The notes: generated by a model not told the origin, from the sequence alone. A stretch of 64,000 nt of DNA from Spirodela intermedia (GCA_902729315.2 LR746264.1:8277878-8341877); one strand, 5' to 3'; shown: positions 11,905 through 24,197, counted from the first letter of the stretch. Program-made: numbers and translations.

Positions 11905-12343
11905 TCATCTTATCCTGTACAAAACAACGGCGTCATAAAAGTCAGCTCTTGCAGACCAGGATGTGTATTGGGGAGAGAGAGAGAGAGAGACAGAACCTGC
12001 TACAATCCATGGATAAGCTGATCTTGTAACGGGTGTAGAATTTGCATTTCGTCGGGATGATGGCCGTCCACTCGATGGTTCCTAGGGAGATACCCTGAGA
12101 AGAGTTCTTGAGGCACCTGCAGATTGCCTGGCGGTCCTCTCGACTTCTCGCCGCCGCGACGATATTCCTGATGCCCTGGCAGCACTGCGACGGAGGTACC
12201 CCCCCGTAGAGGGTGTGGATGATGCACGGGCTCACTTCTCCGTAAATATCCCCGCAGGATAGTGCGGACTCCGCAACCGGTGCCACCGCCAGAAGCACGA
12301 TCGCGGCGGCCGCCACTACCAGCACCGCACCACGGGAGTCCAT
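11905..12343 (-). CDS. Non-specific lipid-transfer protein, type 1 (array gene 3)
   Basis: Exon 1 is 12343-11997 and exon 2 is 11914-11905 (minus); the intron is 82 bp. The product is 118 residues: signal peptide (about 1-27) and a mature protein with all eight cysteines at the type 1 spacing, ending DCSRIR. It differs from typical nsLTPs in the C-terminal box (RYKIS instead of PYxIS) and has a Trp in the loop before the seventh cysteine. The SREDRQ box is intact. Membership of the nsLTP fold is clear; whether it still binds the usual lipids is unknown. The TATA position used by genes 1 and 2 reads ATTTAAGA here, and a better TATAAATG lies further upstream (12552-12545), so expression may differ. 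The right-hand part of this unit was separated from it by the retrotransposon insertion. Confidence 0.92.
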
Positions 12344-13484
12344 AGCTGTCCTCCTCCTTCAAGGAAACGACGCGCAGCTTCGGGAAAACTCTGTGCCGAC
12401 TCAGGCGAGCAGAGCTGGATTTCGGACGGAGTTCTGGAGGCTTTCGGTGCAGCACGAGGACCGGCGCTAGGGCCTGTCTTAAATGGCCGGGAAGAGGCCT
12501 AGGGAGGAAGACGGTCGTCGTAAACGCTACGATCGTCAAAACCGCATTTATAGGACGGCTCTGAGCAAATGCCCACTTGTCTCCGACGGATGGAGACTTA
12601 TTTCCGTACGTGACAGATACCGATTATTTTGACACTAAACCTCGCCCGTCATTTACAACCCAGATGAAGGAGATGATCCACTTAACGCGAAACTTGCGAG
12701 TTAGAGTGAGTTATGGTAATATCTCGACGAGTCAACACGCTCCCGGAGCCCTGCACTAGTCCGACCCGTGGTTTAAGAGGAGCATTCATCACTGCGAGGG
12801 GCATTCATCAACTAGATTTATTTTCGAGACAAATTTATGTCCGCCCTTCTGCAGATCAGAGTTATCGATCTGAAGATCGGCACCGTCTATTACGGTCGGC
12901 GGGAGCTCCTGGGCGTGAGAGAGAAAAGGGAAAGGAACGGACGAAAATCGTTCATGTATGATCTCCACCTGATGCCTAATTCACCGCCTCTTTTACTGTT
13001 CGTTCTCCACCGAAACCGTGCGACAATTTAACTTAGACGGGTAAATGAGTGCTAATAAATTCAGGAAGTCCGTGGTCTCCGAATATTTCTTCTAAAGTAA
13101 AAATCGAATTTGTTACGTATTGTATATTATCTGCATGCAATGAACTAATTTGTGAACGTTTTTTTCCACTCGAGAAGAGAACTCGAATTATCATGGACTC
13201 AATTTTTCATAAAGAAGTACACGATATTTGATAAAATGCTCCTTTATAAATTTTAGTTGTGTAAGATGAGAATAACACGCTTCCAGCTTTGATTACCATT
13301 ATCATACTTGGATAACACGCTTCCAACTATGAATAACAATTCATAGTTGGAGATTACGATTTGAATCACATGATAAAAAAAAAAGGATTCCTTTTTTCTT
13401 GTATGCCTTCAAGAAGATCCCCTCGTATACTATACATGGCAATGAATTGTGTTATACCAAGCATTATTGAATTATGTCGCTCGA
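12344..13484. other. 5' flank of nsLTP gene 3 up to the retrotransposon
   Basis: About 12344-13030 is a diverged copy of the 5' flank of genes 1 and 2 (for example CAACCCAG at 12657-12664 and GGTTTAAGAGG). After that the sequence becomes AT-rich and no gene is seen before the presumed left LTR. Confidence 0.6.
12545..12552 (-). promoter_or_regulatory. Candidate TATA box of nsLTP gene 3
   Basis: TATAAATG on the minus strand, about 200 bp upstream of the start codon. It was chosen because the conserved TATA position of the array (near 12480) has lost its match. Confidence 0.35.
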
Positions 13485-14050
13485 TGATGTTGTCTCATAC
13501 TTAGAAAGTGAAGAAGAGTTAAAAACTAGAGCTCTAACAACATTAGAAATAGGCCGCCATGAGAATATTCAAAGAGAGCCCAACTAACAATTTGGCCGAA
13601 TAAAAGTACAAAAGGTTACTTTAGAAATTTTATTTTCTGTAAAATTTCCTTTGTCTCTTTTCTTTTAGAAGATGTTATAAATACTGTTCATAGTATGTCA
13701 CCAAGATCTGTTCAAGAAAGTCATTTTAGAGCTAGTTAGAACATGTCTCTAAAAGCACCCCACCCCATTTTAGGCCTATAAAACCTCCATTGCAACTTAA
13801 AGATGACACTTCTTAAAAGTATAATGAGTTTTCTATATTATGAGGTTCTCCTCTATTGATCTTGTGGATTCAAGATGACACTTGAGGATTCAAGTGTTTG
13901 TATTGATCTTATGGATTTGAGGTCAACTTTCCTTATAGATTCAATGGTTGAATTGTTTAGTTATGTAGATTCATAAACTAGTTTCTTCTTCAAGATTTGT
14001 GCATAATAGATTTAAGCTTGGATTTTTCTATCCTCGACATCATTGATGCA
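13485..14050 (+). repeat. Left LTR of the gypsy element
   Basis: It begins TGATGTTG and ends near ATTGATGCA. It aligns along its length with 22269-22952, for example CTCTTTTCTT..TAGAAG, GCCTATAAAACCTCCATTG against GCCTATGTAAATGCCCCATTG, and the GTGGATTCAAG repeats. The ends are estimates. Confidence 0.7.
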
Positions 14051-16305
14051 TTAGTGGGTATTAGAGTAAGTTCTACATTCCAAATCAGCATTTCAAGATG
14101 TCTTGAGGTAGATCAATCCATATTAATAATGATAATGCTGTTGAGGTATGCCATTTCTCAATATTAATTTTGTTTGAATTTCAAAAACATATAGGCCAAC
14201 ATTTTTGTCAAACAAGACATGGTAATGGGTGGGTCTGCTAGTTCCCCAAAAACAGCCATCGTGGCACAAAATTATAAGACAAAAATTTCATTACTTTATC
14301 CACTATAGAGGTTGACACTATTTGTAGGAACCTACTTGATAATTCTCTGAATTTTATGATTATGCCACTTTTTATTTGTGTTAGTGCTTTATTTTTTAAA
14401 ACAAAATTACATATATTAATATAATTTTCATAAAATATTTTTTTTATGAATTACATTGATTTTGATATTTCTTTGAACATAATAGGTTAAATGTGATCAT
14501 GAGTTGTGAGGGTTAAATAATAAATTTAATATTTAAAACTTTGAGATGATCCAAGATGTTTTCTATTTTTTAAAATCTCTGAAATTTTATTCTAAAATTT
14601 AAAGATTTTTTAGATTTATAAGATTTTATGAAGTTTTGTGAGTTTATTATGATAAAAGGTAAAGTAGAATAATCAATAACATAATAAAAACTTAGACACA
14701 TGTGCTTCACTCCTCTTCCACATACATGTGTGTCACTCCTCTTCCACATCATTGGGAGGGAACCCATATATAGAGTAAGGTATGATCTCATCACATGTGT
14801 GTTGTGTGGGGTCCAACCACCTGCCTAGTCTTTTTCTCAAGCAGTCTTAGTTATTTTGTTTATTAGAGAAATAACTCATATCTATAACAACAACTAGACT
14901 TATATACCCCTGACAAAAAAACTAATATGAGACTAAACCTTCATGATCACTAGTACTGGGCTAGTTGACCATTGATCCACCTATCATGTAGCCAAGTTTG
15001 AATCTAGTCTCTTCCATAAGTTAACCTAACAGATTTGTGAGTGAAAGATGACAAAAATACTTGAAAAACACTATAAATGATTAGAAAATCCAAGAAATGC
15101 TCCAAAAAACATAGGATAACATGAGAACCATTTAGAAAAATGGGAATCAATCAGAAAAATGCCAAGAAAAATAAAAAAGTCCAAAAAAATCAGAGCTAAA
15201 TAAATGATGATCTGAAAATTATGATTTCCATACAAAAGCTTCTTTGATTGATCTAAAATTTGACATGAAGCTATGTTACTTATTAATTAATGATTTTATA
15301 TACTAAAAAATTAGTTTTTGGTTGAAATCAAAGTGAAAAATAGAACCCAAAGACTAAATATAAAAAAAGGGAAAAAAAGTAAATGGGAGATTTTTGGATC
15401 CAAGGAATAGAAAAATAGGCTCCTCACTCCTTTGGGGGATCACATAGAGGGTTGGCTAGAGAATTAGGAAACAAGGGGTAAGGTATTGGAACTAGCTAAC
15501 TACAGATCAACTAATTTCTTTGTATTTTAAATTTTTATTATTCTCTCATTTCATATATTTTATATCCATTCGGTGAGATACATTGATCAAAGAAACCTTG
15601 CTTTAGATTTTATTTAATCTAAATAGTTAGTTCTTCTCTTTTTCTTCAGTGATAGACAAGGAAATGAAATAGTTCTAATTTGTTGTTGTTATCTTCACCA
15701 TTACGAATTTAATTAAAAAAATTATTATAATTACTTATAATCACTTTTCTCATCACTGGGTGACAAACAAGGAAATAAATAGATTTTTGTTCAAAGTTAT
15801 AACGGTTTAATTTAGATTTTATCTTTTAATTAAAAGCTTTCTTTGTTTTAAAAGACTTTGTTATGTCAAACGTCATAGTCTAATTTTAGTTTTAGAATTT
15901 ATTTTTTCTCACAAATTAATTATTTTAGTCTACTTTGCTCGGCAACCAAGGTATTTCTATAGTTTATTTTTATTTTGAGTCTTAGGTCAATTTATATATA
16001 AACTTGATAGATTATGTTAGAACATGTGTTGACCTATATATACATAGACATAGAACTAAAAACAACTTAGAAAAATATGGGAAATCAATTCACCCCCATC
16101 TTGGTACTTAGTCACATTGAAATCAAAATTGTCATTAATAGAAAAAGGAAAGATTAAAATACAAAATTATAGTAACTATAATTTAATTTTTTAGCTAAAT
16201 CAATTGAGATGAACCACTATTTCTTACCCCATAAACTAGATGAGCAGCTCCACCCTAATGTTGTTCTAAGATTAAATAGATGTGGAGAAATAAATAAAAT
16301 CTAAA

Positions 16306-16641
16306 ATGTGCCTAAAATGGGGTTCAATTTGCCTTATAGATTCTATTGAAGAAAATGTAGAACATAAGGCGCCTGAAAATGAAATTTATTTGAAAGAAAA
16401 TTTTATTGAATTTGATATTGGAGACACACTACCACCTTTATCTATTGTGAGAAGATCAATGCTGTACACACCAAAAAAGGAGAAAGATCCAAAATACTAC
16501 AATATCTTCATAATGAGATGCTCATTGAATATTAAAATATGTGGCATCACCATTAATAGTGGCAGTAGTGAAAATATTATTTCATCAATTATGGTTCAAA
16601 AATTATGGTTCAAGAACAACCCACACCCACATCTATATTGA
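16306..16641 (+). pseudogene. Gypsy gag-pol fragment with retropepsin-like site
   Basis: A 111-codon open stretch contains LNIKICGITINSGSSENIIS, which matches the aspartic protease segment of plant gypsy polyproteins. The catalytic Asp of the D-S/T-G triad is replaced by Asn (NSG). It is a remnant, not a functional gene. Confidence 0.7.
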
Positions 16642-17249
16642 AATTCTTTGATTAAAAAAAATTCAAAAACTAGAGTTTATGAACCCTTTTACTAAAATTT
16701 TGTGTTAAAATATTTTCTCTGAGAAAGTTTTTACAAGTGTAATGTCATTGAAATAGATGCATCTCACATAATTTTTTGTAAACCATGACAGTTTGGCATT
16801 GATGCCACACATCATGACAAAGACAATGTGTATGTCTTTAATAAAAAAGACAAGAAATTTATATTAGCCCCTATACAAAAAAGTGATTCTAGAAATAGTG
16901 AAAATGAGGAAAAAAAAAGTGGTATTGATCAATCAAAAGGAGTTTTTCAGTAACTTTGATAAAAAAACTGAACTTATTTCTGATTGTGCAAAGGTTTGAA
17001 ACAAACTGCAAATTGATAGAGGTCATAACATAACTTCTAAAAAAATATATTCTCTGGTTTTTTTTGTTATTCAAGATATGCCTAGTCATCTTCTACCAAT
17101 GTGAGATATATAACAACATTAACTTAGTGTCAAGAACAAGTTTATTTAACCTACCCCATTACAAAATGAATCTAGAGGAAAATTGAAATCTTAAAGAACA
17201 TGTGGAGGAGCTATCAACAAATGATATGATCAGAGAAAGCATGAGTTAA

Positions 17250-17665
17250 GTACAAATTTCTAATTCCATGTCTCAATGATATGTTGGATATGTTTTATGG
17301 TTGTAAGATTTTCTCAAAAGTAGATTTAAATAGTGGTTATCATCAAATCCAAATTATGGAAATGAGTGAAAAACAACTTTTAAAATGAAATTAGGTCTTT
17401 CAGAATAACTAGTTGTCTTTTGCCTTATCAAATATTTCAAGTATAATTTTTAGAATGTTGAACTAAGTTCTAAAACTATTTATTAGTAAATTTGTAGTTG
17501 TCTATTTTGATGATATTTTGATCTACAATACTATAGAGGTATAACACATTAGTCATTGAGATCAATATTTTAGGTTTTAAAACTCAATAAATTATATACC
17601 AATTTGAAAAAAATGTGATTTTATTAAATCAAAGGAAGGTAACTTATCCTTAGTGTTATTTTCCA
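17250..17665 (+). pseudogene. Gypsy reverse transcriptase remnant
   Basis: Translation across several frames gives [32 protein letters not shown] and LYTNLKKCDFIKSK, which are consecutive conserved blocks of Ty3/gypsy reverse transcriptase, with a YFDD active site in place of the common YLDD. Stops and frameshifts interrupt it. It is cut off at about 17665, where an unrelated repeat begins. Confidence 0.8.
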
Positions 17666-19080
17666 GAAATAAATATTAAAATTATGGATAATAAGTTAAG
17701 GCATTTTTAGGATTGTTGCATGCCTAATCAATTTGAAATGAAGAAATATGATTATAGCTCAGTCAATTCAGTATTCCACCTTAGATTTGAGATTTAAGTA
17801 GATAATTTGGCCATCTTGTGATTTATTTCTATGAGGAAAGTACTTATAATTATGTGATTAGAAAAATAAAATCTTAAATGATTAGTATCATTTTTCTTTG
17901 ATATAAGTATCAAAAGGTATATCAAGGTGCATAATTTTTCATTGTATTTTCATTAATTTAAATATAATGTTTGACATTTGTGAGTATTAAATCAAAAAAA
18001 ATTGTAATTCCATTATTTAGGGACTAGTAATGATTTAAGTTGCAGAGTGTAATGATAAATAGTTAACCTTCTCTCACATGGTCAATCAACCAATGAATGT
18101 TAGAAACTTACCACAGCCTTTGTTCACATTTTTTTTATTAAATCATATTTTTTCCATAGAACAAACCACCAAAATTGTTTGATCATCAAATAAAATTTCA
18201 TCAATGGTCTTCGTAGATCATTATTAGCAATGAATCAAGGATTTTGAATATAAAAATCACAAGTTCTTCAATTAATCAATGAATATGCCATTCGAGAATA
18301 TGATGATCCATTGAGATATGAGTTAACATTTTTTCAAAGAATATTAAATGTAATGAAGAGGCTCCTCTTATTACATGGACCTGAGGATGAAATTTCTAAA
18401 GACACTCCACCTCTACCTAACTCATCTTCAGTGAATAGTCATTTTTAGAGATTTGAGGGACACAATTTTTTTACTTCGTCGAGTGACAATCGTCGAAGAT
18501 AATTCTTCAACTAATTGACATCACACAATAATCTTTTCGAATACTTAGAATTCTAACGATTGTCACCGTAATGCAAAAACTTATTTTTTCTAATTTTAAA
18601 CTTAATTATTCTTTAAATTAGTAGATTTTGTGTGATTTTAAGTTTTGAAACTTTCATTTAGTCAATTAAGATTCTTTTAGCTTTTACATGTCATAATTTG
18701 ATCAATTAAATCACATGTAATCATTTATGTAAGAATCATCAAGCATTTGTTTATGTCTAAATCGCATTCATTGGGGTGTTGATGTCATATTGGATTTTGC
18801 ACATAAATTTTTCTTTTAACAAAAAATTAAAATAGATTTTTTCTTTATCATTTAGTATAAATATTATTAAAAAATAATATTCTTTGAGAAAAAAATTATA
18901 TTTTTACTTGATATTATCTTATAACCTTGTAATTGACTTGTAAAATGTGTACTATTTTTGAAACCTTTTATAAAAGTATAATTGATGTATTCATATTGAA
19001 ATATTTATTAAAATCTAAAAAATCATATTTTCTAGTTTTATGAAGTTTAAATTTACATGATTTATTATATAAAAATTAAG
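17666..19080. repeat. Insertion within gypsy pol: repeat copy 1
   Basis: AT-rich DNA splits the reverse transcriptase from its continuation. From about 18040 to 19075 it is a diverged direct repeat of about 20255-21385; shared blocks include AAATAGTTAACCTTCT, GATCAATTAAATCA.ATGTAATCATTTA and ACTTGATATTAT. The segment 17666-18040 has no clear match. The two copies may be solo LTRs of another element. Confidence 0.65.
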
Positions 19081-19680
19081 TTATGTCAGTTATCAATATA
19101 GATGAGATCGAGATAGAAAAAGTGAGAGCTATTGAAGGTTGGGCGACACCAATTAATTTATATCATGTTCATAGTTTTCATGGTTTACTATTCTTTTACC
19201 AAAGATTTATCAAAAAAATTCATATGGATTCACGAAGCAAGAAAGAGTTTTGATTTAATTAAAGAAAAATTATATTCAGCTCTTGTCTTATGACTTCTTG
19301 ATTTTAAAGACCAGTTGAATGTAATGCCTTGATATTTGGAGTAGGGGATGTGATGTCTCAAAAAGCTCATCCTATAGTTGTCTACAATGAAAAAAACATT
19401 GATGTAATAAAAAGCTAGACAAGTTATGAAGTACAATTTTACGTTATTGTTTGTGATGTACACACATGGAAACATTATTTGATTCAATATTGATTTATTT
19501 TTTATACCACTCATCAAGATCTTAAGTCAAAAAATCCTCAAACTTATGTTAACAAAATACATGCTTTATGTGTTTATTTCATCCATAGATGTATTTTTTT
19601 CATCAATCATAAGTCTAAAAAATTCAATTGAGTTGTAGATGCATTTTGTGGGTTTATTGGACTTTTACTACCTCAATGAG
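19081..19680 (+). pseudogene. Gypsy RT connection / RNase H remnant
   Basis: IDEIEIEKVRAIEGWATP followed by HSFHGLLFFYQRFIK corresponds to the conserved block after the reverse transcriptase palm in gypsy pol. KRSFDLIKEKLYSALVL and further fragments follow. There are many stops. It continues the reverse transcriptase interrupted at 17665. Confidence 0.75.
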
Positions 19681-19999
19681 TTATACCAAGATGATGTCGG
19701 TTTGTCTTAAACTTGGGAGACATGTAGGTCTGATTTATCAACTAAGGTTTTAATCTATAGGATGGGTTTTTATTTAGAGGAATACTATTATGTATTCCTC
19801 AATTTCATTAAGGAAAAATGCTACTTTGAGAATTACACTCATTAGTAAGACATTTTGGTCATGACAAAAATGGTATTTTTGGCCATATATGAATAGGATG
19901 TAAAGCATTTTGTAGATAAGTATCTAAATATATGTTACAATAGATAACATCATAATATAGGTTTATACACTCCACTACTAATAAGTCTTCATTATAATG

Positions 20000-21390
20000 A
20001 GTTAATAATTATTTAATAATATATTTTATATTTAACTCATTATAAAAAAATTATATTTATGTTAAATTGAGAATATAAGTTTTTAACTAACTAATATAAA
20101 CTTTTTAATGAACAATGTGATTTTATATGAATTTATATAATTTTTATATTCATGTTTTTAAGATAAAAATAAATAAATAATAAAATAAATAGAAAAATAG
20201 GAAATAGTGTGGGCGCTAGCTAATAGTACCAAAGATACTCTTGACGTCACTATTCAAGCTTATTCAAGTAAATAGTTAACCTTCTTTTGCATAGCTAGAC
20301 AATTGACGAAGGTTTGAGTCTTAGTAAACTCACAATTTATGTTTTTTATTTAATTAAATCATGACTTTTTTAAAGAACGTCCTAGTCAACGATCAAGTCA
20401 TTAAAATTACTTGATCATCAATAAAAATGTCATCAACATGATTCATGGAGTGTTGCTACTAACTAATGAATGATTCTCGATGAAAAGATCATGAATTCAT
20501 TAAAGAAATTATCTCATGTTGATTGACAAACATGCCATTGTCATGAGCAAGATAATTCGTCGAGAGACAAATAACCATCTCCTCAAAACATACTCATACA
20601 AGCCTCCTCTTGCTATGTGAACTTGAGAATGAAGCTTCTTGAGATCAGATCCACCTTAATCCATCTTATTTCTATCGAGTGACATCCATTAGAGATCCGA
20701 ATGTCACCAAACTTTCACTCTACTAGGTGGCAATCGATGGAGACAATTACTTGACTTACCTTATCAATTTTTGGACTTCATAATAGACCATGAAATTGTC
20801 AACATTTTGAATATGTAAGAAGACCTTCAGGATTGTGGACATTGCACAAAAGTATTATCAAATGCTCAAAATTTTGGCACTTACTACTGCAACGCTAGAA
20901 CTTTTTCTTTCATATCTTGAACTTAATTATTCATTAAATTAGTGAGATTTTATGCAATTTGAAGTCCTAAAACTCTTCTTTAATTAATTATAATTTTGTT
21001 TTTTTATTTGATCAATTAAATCATATATAATCATTTACAAAAGAATCATTAGATATAACTTTATTTTTTCCTCAAATCACATTGGTCAATGATGTTAATG
21101 TCATTGTGAGGTTAGCACCTTAATTTTCTTTTTTAATAATATTTAAATATATTTATTATTAATTATTTAGTCTAAAAATCATAAAAAGTCATATTCTTCA
21201 AGAAAAAAATTGCAATTTTACTTGATATTATGTTACATCATTTGATCTATTTTCAAAATTATCACTATTTTTAGAGCCTTTTATCAAATTATAATTGATA
21301 TATTTTAAAAATCTAAAACTTAATATTTTTAATTTACAAATTTTATCTTTGCATGATTTCTTTTATAATGATTAAACTATGTTAACTACT
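20000..21390. repeat. Insertion within gypsy pol: repeat copy 2
   Basis: This is a diverged direct copy of the repeat at about 18040-19075 (best matched part 20255-21385), placed between the RNase H remnant and the integrase core. The left boundary is uncertain. Confidence 0.65.
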
Positions 21391-21399
21391 AATTATGAA

Positions 21400-21840
21400 T
21401 TTTCCATGAGCTAACATTTCTATAAATTTTATTTTAGGCCTTCTATGAACACAAACATGAGTAAATTCAATTTTCATGGTGATGGGCCAATTTTCTAAAT
21501 GACTCATTTTATCTCTTGTAGAAAGATAAATTATGCAAATCATATAGTAATACATTTTTTTTGAAAAAATATTTTGTCTACAAGGTGTTCCAAAATTGAT
21601 CACTTCTAATTGAAATTAAATTTATATCTTATTTTTGGCAAACACTTTGGAAGAGATTTGACACATTTTTTGAAAACCACTACTATTTACTCTCAACCCA
21701 ATGGACAAACAGAAGTTGTCAATAGAACATTGAGAAATTTAATATGTTGTATTTCAATAGAGAAATCAAAGCAAAAGGATTATAATTTAGCCACAGTAGA
21801 GTTTGCTTATAATTCAATGGTTAATTTCTCAATTAATTAA
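21400..21840 (+). pseudogene. Gypsy integrase core remnant
   Basis: Short fragments (INFILGLL, SIFMVMGQFSK) are followed by an open stretch 21610-21840 with QPNGQTEVVNRTLRNL and AYNSMVNFS, the C-terminal half of the rve integrase core. Frameshifts lie upstream. Confidence 0.8.
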
Positions 21841-22268
21841 TCTTCATTTTTAATAGTACATTATTTTCTTCTAAAAATTCATTAACATCTATTGTAGTTA
21901 CCAAGGCAATGAGAACAACTATTACCACAAGTAAAATAGTTGATCACATCAAGATAATTCATTGAGATGTTATGCATAGTCTTAGACAAATTAGGAAAAG
22001 TACAAAAAGACAACAAATAAGAAGAGAAGGAAGAAGATGATCTTGTTATAGTCTACTTATAGAATGAACATTTCCAAATATGCACCTACAACAAGTTAAA
22101 GCCAGATAAATATGAACTCTTCATAGAGTCACAGAAAATTAATGACAATGCCTACTTATTGAGCTGCTAGAAGGTATATATATTTCTCAAACTTTCAATG
22201 TGAGATTAATGAATACTATAGTACCTCAAGTGAAGACTTGAGGATGAACTCTTTTAAAGTAAGGGAAA

Positions 22269-22952
22269 TTGATGTAGCCCCATATTTATAATATGAAGAA
22301 GAGACAAAAACTAAAGGTCCAATCACTTTGGAATTGACTTGTCATGAGAACAAAATTCAAATATAGCCCAATTAACTCTTGGGCCCAACAAAGGCACAAT
22401 AAGTTATCTTTAAAAAAATATTTTCTATAAACTTACATTATGCCTCTTTTCTTCTAGAAGGTGCTTGAAATGTCATTTAGAATCGGGCCCTAAGATCTAT
22501 TCAAAATCTGTGTTAGAATCTATTTAAGGTCATTTTAGATCTAGTCACATGTTATCCTCAATATTTGTGCAAAATCCTTGTCAATTAAAGTTTGTTTCAG
22601 GTCATTCATAGGCAATTAGAGCACATCTGTAAGATCTGTGCAAGATCCTCCTTTTGAGTGCACCTCAACTCTTTTTTAAGCCTATGTAAATGCCCCATTG
22701 TAACATAAAGATGATATATTTTTAAGTATTTTTTCATGTGAGGTTCATTTCTTTTTATTTGTGGATTCAAGTTCCTCCTTATGGATTCAAGGGTCCTCAG
22801 TTGATCTAGTGGATTCAAGGTCACCCCCTCTTGTTGATTAAAAGATTGAAATGCTCTAGTTCAGCAGATTTTGAAGATAGCTTCTTCTTCAAAGTTTGTG
22901 TTTAGCGGATTCATGCATGGATCTTACTATCTTCCATGTCACTATTGTATCA
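22269..22952 (+). repeat. Right LTR of the gypsy element
   Basis: It begins TGATGTAGCC after a purine-rich tract and ends near TATTGTATCA. It is homologous to 13485-14050 but longer. Confidence 0.7.
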
Positions 22953-23169
22953 TTCTATCAATTGAAGAAATCAAAATATGTTTGATTACAACTGATCACC
23001 TTAGTCATAAATTGATGATGAAAATCAGGCAAGTTATTTTCCATTAGAAATTGAGATATGTTTTTTAGTACATTTTTCACAATTACATATATTAGATAAT
23101 GATGTTGAACTAAACTAGTAAGATATAAGAGAAGGGTAGAGCATTGAATAGAAGAAGCAAAGCATAAGA

Positions 23170-24185
23170 GTGAGAACGTTTGTAAGGAAATTTTTCCCTC
23201 TCTCTATATGGTAGTGACATGGATCCTATGATTTGATCTGGTGAAGAATATAAAAGAAAATGGTGTGATTTAAATTTTCTACCTACACAGAATAATTTTC
23301 TCATATTCTACATCAAATGTACTCTATCGTCCATATCTTGTGGGTGACACTAAAGTCCATACTTTAACTTCTGCACAAACAACTCATGTAACGCTTTCCT
23401 CTAACAATCTGTCATTTTGATAAAATATCAATAATATGATATTTTAGAATATTTCAGAAATTAATTGACTTCTTATTTTTCAAATGATTTTTAAATGACA
23501 TGTATATCCTCACATGTTTGATCAAAAAATATTCTCCAAATATATGGATTCATATAAAATTAATTATCAAATTTATAATTATATTTTTCCCAAAAGAGTT
23601 AATCAATGCATTTCTGAAAATTGCAAAGCGTAGAGTTTTTTAGGATTGTGAGTGCGAATATTTAGAAATATTTATGTGATAACAACAATTGAATCTTCTT
23701 TACTTTCTTAGTGTAACAATATGTAGTTTAAAATTTTGAATCAGACTCCATTTTTCACATAAAAATTATAGTAAATTGCTATGAAAAATAATTTTCAGAG
23801 ATGATCTTCAGTGAAAGGCTATATGATTTTGATGCCTCGAAAATCGGCATAAAGGTCATTTATGAGGTTACAACTAAAATTTTAAAAATAATGTCCCACA
23901 AAGTAGAAAATTTAAGAAGCTATCGTGGGGAGATTTCGTCAAGAGCTCTTGCTGACCTTTAAATTTAATCAACTGCAAATTGAGATAGATTGGAGTAGAT
24001 TAGTTTACTCTTTCCATCTTTTTCGTCAAGTTTTTAAAAGAAACACCGACCAAATGTGCTAAAGTGAGTGGTGGAGATTGAGGATATCAGGTTATTGGGT
24101 ACGTTCAGAGTTTGGGCAAGTGTATTACGACTCTTATTCTTTGATTCACCTATAAAACTAGGGTCGAGAAAGAAAAGCCATATCG
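23170..24185. repeat. Orphan, diverged copy of the nsLTP array spacer
   Basis: The order of blocks is the same as at 8060-9110 and 10660-11460: CTCTCTCTATATGGTAGTGACATGG, ATCTGGTGAAGAAT, CTTAGTGTAACAATATGTAG, AGCTCTTGCTGACCT, AAATTGAGATAGATTGGA, AACACCGACCAAATGTGCTAAAG and GGTACGTTCAGAGTTTG. It is much more diverged than the other two copies are from each other, and it still contains the segment deleted from the 10.97-kb copy. It sits about 10 kb from gene 3, across the retrotransposon. Confidence 0.8.
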
Positions 24186-24197
24186 TCACTCCCGCTG

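Larger units (their letters stand above)
13485..22952 (+). mobile_element. Degenerate Ty3/gypsy LTR retrotransposon, plus orientation
   Basis: Two related terminal repeats (about 13485-14050 and 22269-22952) flank pol remnants in gypsy order. A retropepsin-like segment lies at 16306-16641. Reverse transcriptase follows at about 17250-17660, with [17 protein letters not shown] and FVVVYFDDILIY. An RNase H-region remnant lies at about 19090-19680 and an integrase core at about 21400-21840 (QPNGQTEVVNRTLRNL). A primer-binding-like TGGGTATTAGAGTA follows the left LTR (14055-14068), and a purine-rich stretch (AAAGTAAGGGAAAT, 22256-22269) precedes the right one. Frameshifts, stops and internal insertions break every domain, so the copy is dead. 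It carries two copies of another repeat inside pol. LTR divergence is plainly high by eye, so the insertion is old. No target-site duplication was found. The gag region (about 14.1-16.3 kb) is not recognisable. Confidence 0.85.

Noticed and set aside
13480-22957. Target-site duplication of the gypsy element
   Set aside because: The five bases flanking the estimated ends (CTCGA and TTCTA) do not match; the ends may be misplaced or the duplication eroded.
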